Assembly: GCA_023334545.1 (NCBI GenBank)
Contig: JAADVB010000165.1
Location: 1-43,197 of the forward strand
DNA length: 43,197 nucleotides
Direction of reading: 5' to 3'
Origin: Salisapilia sapeloensis
Lineage: Eukaryota > Oomycota > Peronosporomycetes > Peronosporales > Salisapiliaceae
Shown here: positions 39,901-43,197 of the stretch, one piece after another
Layout: the number at the start of each line of letters is the position of its first letter
Position numbering within the stretch: position 1 is the first letter of the stretch
Notes under the pieces: model-generated
What the model saw: the letters and a program-made list of their open reading frames with translations, nothing else
Database searches by the model: none
What the model was told of the DNA's origin: nothing
Position numbers and translations under genes: made by a program

Positions 39901-42653
39901 AGTTGATGATCCTGTCCCCTCGTTTTATCTTTTTAAACAAGGTGCCGAGGATGTTAGAAATGGCGCCTGTGTTGCTAGACAAGAAAAAGCGTCGATCGCA
40001 TCAAAAGTCAGAGAAGGAAAGCTGCATCCGACTTGGAAAGGAAGAAGGGGCGGTCATGTATACATTCGCAGGGCCAGAGAAGCACTATGCTGCAATCAAA
40101 CTCCGAGACACGCCGAACGAGCAGACCGACGACACGTACGGTACATGGTCGCATGGCATTCCACTACCCATTACAGAAGGCTACAGTGTCTGGACGAGGG
40201 GGCAATTCGGCAATGGCCCGATTGTCGGTCTGTCCACACAGGTCAATGAAGAAACGATCTCTGTAATAGCCAAGGACATGACCGAAACGCCTCTCTACCG
40301 GATTGAGAATCGATCCACGAAACACTCGTTCAGGTACCTACAGAATGGGGTACAGGGCGCAGAGGAAGTGACGATCAATCCGTTGGAGTCACATTCGTTC
40401 GTGTGGGCCGATCCGTTAGTGGAGAACCCGCAGCTCAAGATCATACCTCTCCGATGGAAGTTGCCGACGATTGTCGATTTTATGAAGATCGGTGTCGTCA
40501 AGAGGATGACACCAGACACGCTGCATGCCGAAGTGTACATTAACAACGGTACTCGTGTGTTTGCTGTTGGAGACACGGATGTTTATGCCGATGTGCGTGA
40601 ACGTGTGCTGGTTCACGACTGGCTGAGCCGCGTCATGCTGGACTTTTCATTCTATGGCGTCGGCATCACTGTCGTCGACGACACGCCTCGTGAAATGCTA
40701 AACATGACACTGGAGAAGTTGCAGATCTCTTCGCCAGGGGAAGAGCGTAAGCTGAGTCTGACCTTGCACCACATGCAGATCGATGACATGTCAGCGGATT
40801 CACCCTATCCTGTCATCCTCGCCCCGTTGGACAGTGGGTACAATAGCGATCGACGAGAAGGATGGGTGCCGGACGACGGCGAGCGTCCGTTCTTCAAGCT
40901 CGAATTGTCAACTTCGCCCCAAGCAGGCATCACCGTCGTGAATGACTTTAATCTGGAGCTCAACTCGCTTGCAGTGAGGATCAGCCTCGAGTACATCTTT
41001 GGACTGTCCAACGTCATCATGGAGTTCATTCCAGAGAGCGACGAAGAGACCGTTGTGCAGCAAGGCGTGGATACGAAGAACCAGATGCTTACTGTGCAGG
41101 TGAATGTTCCGGACGAAACACAGTCGGCCGGCGTGTTGCTCTACTTTAAGCGATGGCGCATGGCTCCGTACGAGCTGCACTTGGTGTTTGACTCGTCACA
41201 GGAGGAACATGGTGAAGGTATCTCTTCGATTCTGGGCAACACTATCGGCAGTCTAGTCGGAGGTATTGCCCACGTGACGCCAGAGTTTGACTTTTCCGAA
41301 ATCTCTTACCACAACCGATTCTTCTACGAGTACGACCTCATCTATGAAGTGGCACTCAAGCTAGTCTACTCGGTGCTTGGACAGTGGTACAAGATTGTGG
41401 GCAGCGTAGAGATGCTGGGAGACCCTATCGGTCTCGCGACAGACATTGTCGACGGTTTCTCCCTTGCGGCGCGCCAGGTTCGACGTGATATCACGGGCAA
41501 GAGTTTGCGCAAAGGACAAGGTGCAGTCACGGTGGTGCAGACAGTTGTCGGGGCGCCGATGAACGCGGTAGGCAAGCTATCCAATGGCTTTGGAGACGTC
41601 GTGAAGAAAGCGACAAGTTTCGAAAGCCAGGAGGAGGCGACGCAGCCCAAGCACGTTGGACAGGGTCTGCTGCAGAGCAGCATCGTCTTCTCTCGAAGTA
41701 TCGGGTATGGTGTCGGAGGAATTGTCCGAGAACCGATGCGAGGCGCCAAGACGCAAGGATTCAAGGGATTCGCGCGCGGTGTTGGACGTGGAACAGTGCA
41801 GTTGATGGCGTCACCAGTCGTCGGTACGCTCGGAGTTGTGGAGAAGATGTCAATGTCCGTGAACAACACCACCCACTTGATGGATGAGAAACGTTACGAC
41901 GGCACGCGTCGACCTGCGCGTGACTTGCATGGCAACAACCCTCTAAAGCAGTTGTCGGACTCGAACATTATCACAGAGGTCGAAGTGTTCGTCCATCGCG
42001 TGGACGGATTGCCGGAGAAGATGAGCTCCCAGGTCATCATTCAAGTCTACATGGAGAAGGAGGACAACCCTCGCGAGGATGTGGGGAGATTCAAGTCGTC
42101 GACCGTGCGCCACACAGCCAACCCAACGTTCGATCAGTCCTGGCTTATCCCCATCACGTCTCTGCAGACACACTTTGAGATTGGCGTCTACCAGAAACGT
42201 AAACCTCTTCCGAAAAAACGCTTTGGCGTCGTGCGGTACTCCATGGAGGACATTTATCGCCAGTTTGAATCGGTGGCACCCAAGGTGCTCTCAGACCCGT
42301 CCACCAAGATTCTTTTGAAGAAGCGAAGTCGATTCCAAGGCAGCGTCCTCGCCAGCTTGGCGGATGGATCTAGCTCAGGTGGACCAGATATGCAGGATGA
42401 TACGTGGCGTCGTCGTATCCCGAGAGCAGAGCTGACGGATGTCATGTCGGAAGATTATGATGACGAAGACGATGGAGACGACGAGTACCAGCGACAGCTG
42501 GAAGCAAGCAGTTCTCGCAGCCAAAGCGTAGGATCGACGTCCTCATTAGGACTGTCCTCATCGACAATGGCCGTACGACTGGGTGACACTGATCGGGAGG
42601 TGACGATCCATTTAATGATTCGATACGTTAACGACATGCGTCGCTACGGCTAA
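33927..42653 (+). CDS. VPS13-like bridge lipid-transfer protein with N-terminal membrane anchor, EF-hands and C2 domain
   Basis: One uninterrupted frame of 2908 codons. A hydrophobic N-terminus (LLYLFLYFITFLVILIVAFA) is followed directly by a chorein-like start (LLRKYAGDSVGKNVCVAWSV, LEGTFELTDLVVSPDALP), where lipids enter a VPS13 groove. The long middle is beta-rich. EF-hand-like loops occur near 898 and 945 (DADAGGTLDVSE, DADHSGDVSLDE) and near 1335 and 1401 (DADGNRELDTDE, DTDASGTVSWEE). An SHR-binding-like region lies about 1700-1900 (SWSLVVQPQLVLNNVLP; TPYWILNRSGLDYRFR). The VPS13 C-terminal region is about 2400-2660 (ILGNTIGSLVGGIAHVTPEF, VEMLGDPIGLATDIVDGF, GFARGVGRG). A C2-like domain is at 2680-2780, then an acidic/Ser tail. 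VPS13 proteins move phospholipids between membranes at contact sites; the EF-hands suggest calcium control. GC-rich codon use, no introns. Confidence 0.92.
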   Translation: MGWLLYLFLYFITFLVILIVAFATVGDVLVTSLLRKYAGDSVGKNVCVAWSVLEGTFELTDLVVSPDALPAVEPWIGLPATWNKFMLPKLVVRIPFWQRFINGQKPLRSTISLNGVNVALELDDASAWVAKREENQERFKQAVEDAKGLRKSFVDNCTQTIVQKLQELHDARENDKSSNEDTQPVGQQQSASNAEDGLGGPPKQGPAWQALIDEIIDSIVLDLEESVLTIKDKYTSTMFGMESKRFTIHGSETSDGRRMRRIELIDFDMKLNARSEEEDESNTSMISSFSVHIDLFCPYVMQSLVMQSIEEKRIIELKMRLAGSEKLNVEMRPEQLQMLMALYRPIQFYFDWLDRAKNVDEISCAELSAEETEEYKRLYKEQHESDQKGMLSRLVSSAEQKSTTQKRQERLSQLEDSVLGTQLLLLRAEVMEWDIPSAGKRAKYVSDELKKKADMRKFMENPIEYYEPKTPKAPFMFHQFAVSLELQDFETTLLTKKQELLSVFAKGFEFSFSYTMTYEENEDECMHMTLTTDRFGLLDKRNSPSNVFRQIMDRNPGAEHIVYLDFVQRSNGKMDVSLDLQDFTLILVFDPLMAASHAFLPALEEDEESQLRYMDFEADEKPSSPEDKDKEAVVYAEEEAVEYIPLILGGTKLDCRMKVKAFEICLVGDPKTLQSHVLAFTSDVNLQLKSSASMEAMKLELVDVALQPCSIVLRDYGIELDIADVGTILELEGEGVDMEIDYRLALVNQKKQRSIGNKQKNAALGQSGSQLWGQARSAMQSKKVGKSQVVTKRIENAEHPELKRDSGNHKTDQAMDRNRVKPSARRKFYVSISDLGLNLSTNDVSVFYGIMSTLNESMKEDKDVVKKREEREKRIADARRRIEEERHLEKLKSEFKKRDADAGGTLDVSEIEDLLANETDRKSLTKDEFNATVQDFIDIVDADHSGDVSLDEFEAALSRNTINYRGEHTGIVILTGQEYADPDMLRSRVPTLDDNGDFNMANASELASFWESYTEQTGASRTSLEGHTAAVIQKKMVRVFKNYEYAQEAWRRLVNPSLKKPGERSDWLLTREMSMGGRSNVIDQLLSSLTASEQAASSIPTSTAHMFVHTLVSSSFGGIYFRLEDEMLPSGIPAIEVSLEELIVYGNISKWEGGDSAKPTDDVNPDVSTEDNYGLGKVTFDLYGKYYNTSTRETEPFLEVYEGVLDLRKDPGTHIDIVYSSDRYLQLNITSAFMRVLNTNMAKFSKVEALSARDRPHIKEEDGYFWLVNDSGVDLSYHVVAKKEMRQEQDTEKVVSDCTRVSHGDADPCHLHEGEDMQELEQQSMKEKEMRRQFKAADADGNRELDTDEVRTVLQNVLKEERESEEARNTYSSHSRRSRSTSELDMDEETLERHVQDFIALADTDASGTVSWEEFKAALQKSRQTISRFVTIHVDGFEPVKSIPLGHLGHDQVFELVPHVDGLEDEDLESLYQRGVGMMHQSDEPSRRELEIAYACLHRVRSKDPNYDWVQSYYKQVLRQYLPVLLSVRVTVDGEHGLQVLVSSAQHIKNGTAKKTQVQFRTSEGEVAHQNPDQKDGEKFYELKGHKSIPIPIDLVDTGFFTIRQIGETEWSNLLQLSVHVQRLYKNFTRFEQQEAQKSQGKESPSKKKQVSAAKMARDQLGGDVALPDLSREPVSGQMRTYPSASVIDDQPTVVTERVAANDKKLGSWSLVVQPQLVLNNVLPCGFEYAVVQATDCPANTLDKNGNFYVSTTTSSKSSARACKITCDTDYFDYVDEVNSRRSFIESGRSVQVFGLKLDTQALVKFRLATKEEDAKEAPWSPPFLVHLDHSRTDFESEQYEVRFDDGPRIAVDQKWPQESSRTLFFYTPYWILNRSGLDYRFRISEGHVVSLEKHREWFPDDRDMPLLATGPAQKALLSVQPYQETNNKYAPDALRKLTSHLPNFHKADWSEAKDMSTVGTSGEIRPSGSGNYSFVLAYEIKAAPGQFVRSKLMILSPRFIFLNKVPRMLEMAPVLLDKKKRRSHQKSEKESCIRLGKEEGAVMYTFAGPEKHYAAIKLRDTPNEQTDDTYGTWSHGIPLPITEGYSVWTRGQFGNGPIVGLSTQVNEETISVIAKDMTETPLYRIENRSTKHSFRYLQNGVQGAEEVTINPLESHSFVWADPLVENPQLKIIPLRWKLPTIVDFMKIGVVKRMTPDTLHAEVYINNGTRVFAVGDTDVYADVRERVLVHDWLSRVMLDFSFYGVGITVVDDTPREMLNMTLEKLQISSPGEERKLSLTLHHMQIDDMSADSPYPVILAPLDSGYNSDRREGWVPDDGERPFFKLELSTSPQAGITVVNDFNLELNSLAVRISLEYIFGLSNVIMEFIPESDEETVVQQGVDTKNQMLTVQVNVPDETQSAGVLLYFKRWRMAPYELHLVFDSSQEEHGEGISSILGNTIGSLVGGIAHVTPEFDFSEISYHNRFFYEYDLIYEVALKLVYSVLGQWYKIVGSVEMLGDPIGLATDIVDGFSLAARQVRRDITGKSLRKGQGAVTVVQTVVGAPMNAVGKLSNGFGDVVKKATSFESQEEATQPKHVGQGLLQSSIVFSRSIGYGVGGIVREPMRGAKTQGFKGFARGVGRGTVQLMASPVVGTLGVVEKMSMSVNNTTHLMDEKRYDGTRRPARDLHGNNPLKQLSDSNIITEVEVFVHRVDGLPEKMSSQVIIQVYMEKEDNPREDVGRFKSSTVRHTANPTFDQSWLIPITSLQTHFEIGVYQKRKPLPKKRFGVVRYSMEDIYRQFESVAPKVLSDPSTKILLKKRSRFQGSVLASLADGSSSGGPDMQDDTWRRRIPRAELTDVMSEDYDDEDDGDDEYQRQLEASSSRSQSVGSTSSLGLSSSTMAVRLGDTDREVTIHLMIRYVNDMRRYG

Positions 42654-42978
42654 GGATAGGATTTGCTTAGTAATCTCGGATTCAAAATCCAAACTTTCTA
42701 TCGCGTAAATGTTTGAAAGTTGGCTTGTAGTTATCATGACTCGGGTCCGGACCCGGTCTCCATAGTCTTCACTTCAATTAGTCGTAATAAGCTCAATTAC
42801 TCAGATCAGTAGTCTCCACGTGTGAATTAGATAGCAGGGGTAGACTCAGTACGTCGGTCCGACGGATCAAACAAGCATATATTAGTTCGGTCTTGTTCTC
42901 ATTATCACGCACATTCAGGTCTATATCAAGACAAAAAGGAAATTTTATGGCTTCCTCGTGTACATTACAAGATGAGAG
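42654..42978. other. Intergenic stretch downstream of the VPS13-like gene
   Basis: 325 bp separating the VPS13-like stop from the stop of the convergent ankyrin gene. Apart from a 14-bp palindrome (listed separately), I see only AT-rich 3' flanking DNA. Confidence 0.5.
42742..42755. repeat. Perfect 14-bp palindrome cgggtccggacccg
   Basis: It reads the same on both strands with no spacer, about 90 bp after the VPS13-like stop, in otherwise AT-rich DNA. Dyads of this kind can be binding sites of dimeric (for example Zn2Cys6-type) factors or of no consequence. Confidence 0.6.
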
Positions 42979-43197
42979 CTACAAACTTAAGTCTTCCATT
43001 TCACGGAGAGCTTCCATGTCAGCATGATCCAGTAATAGACGAGCCACCTCCGTGTGGCCATTCCGAGATGCAGACAATAATGCTGTATTCCCATATTGAT
43101 TAACAGCCTCGATATTGGCTCCACGATCCAGTAATAACTCGACCACTTCCCTGTGGCCGTTCCAAGATGCAGACAACACTCTTCTGTCGTCATCATT
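42979..43197 (-). CDS. Ankyrin-repeat protein, C-terminal fragment (5' part outside window)
   Basis: A 72-residue open frame enters from the right edge and ends at a stop in 42979-42981. Two consecutive ankyrin units are plain: VLSASWNGHREVVELLLDRG, then ANIEAVNQYGNTALLSASRN and GHTEVARLLLDHADMEALRE. Each shows the TPLxxAxxxGHxxVVxLLLxxGA consensus, although the last unit is shortened. It ends EMEDLSL. The high similarity between units suggests a long, recently expanded ankyrin array. The rest of the protein cannot be seen. Confidence 0.85.
   Translation of the reverse strand, partial: NDDDRRVLSASWNGHREVVELLLDRGANIEAVNQYGNTALLSASRNGHTEVARLLLDHADMEALREMEDLSL

Noticed and set aside
1-43197. 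CRISPR arrays, bacterial operons, insertion sequences
   Set aside because: The introns, gene families and gene spacing are eukaryotic nuclear; no regularly spaced repeats or transposase frames were seen.

Overview
The window is nuclear DNA of a eukaryote with compact genes, GT-AG introns of mostly 50-80 nt, short intergenic gaps between housekeeping genes and AT-rich gaps of 1-2 kb elsewhere. A cellulose synthase with many N-terminal membrane spans, initiator-like YCAYTYY elements about 50 nt upstream of two start codons, and candidate flagellar scaffold genes all point to an oomycete (Phytophthora/downy mildew or a relative). I cannot name the genus from sequence alone. Many genes only become complete after splicing, and I worked out the exon joins by hand.

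Layout. 1-217: 3' end of a cytochrome P450. 345-1853 (-): mitochondrial-type aldehyde dehydrogenase. 1.9-3.9 kb: gene-poor AT-rich DNA. 3.9-6.4 kb: a tight cluster of three informational genes, C1D/Rrp47 exosome cofactor (-), a Yippee zinc protein (+) and spliceosomal SmB (-). 7.8-10.0 kb (-): ferric reductase/NOX-like oxidoreductase. 10.0-12.3 kb: gene-poor. 12.3-22.2 kb: an AT-richer block with a TMEM50-like membrane protein (+), a large coiled-coil/ankyrin protein (-), an incompletely resolved multi-exon gene (-) and a TPR/IQ/LRR scaffold (+). The last two are divergent from a 97-bp spacer. 22.3-27.4 kb: a Cys-rich type I membrane protein (-) divergent from cellulose synthase (+). 28.0-32.3 kb: a double-Tudor-like/PHD chromatin reader (-), a HEAT-repeat protein (-) and a 77-aa two-span membrane protein (+). 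33.9-42.7 kb: one uninterrupted 2908-codon VPS13-like lipid-transfer protein with EF-hands. 43.0-43.2 kb: the 3' end of an ankyrin-repeat gene (-).

The window holds no obvious operon-like or mobile system. The functional links I can argue for are inferential. The C1D/Yippee/SmB cluster serves RNA processing and regulation. The cellulose synthase and the divergent membrane protein share 495 bp of upstream DNA. The ankyrin and TPR/IQ/LRR scaffolds form an AT-rich block that may be flagellar. The most unusual proteins are the membrane-anchored, EF-hand-bearing VPS13-like protein, the ferric reductase with two membrane segments inside its NAD(P)H domain, and the cellulose synthase with a zinc-ribbon-like motif between its N-terminal membrane region and catalytic domain.
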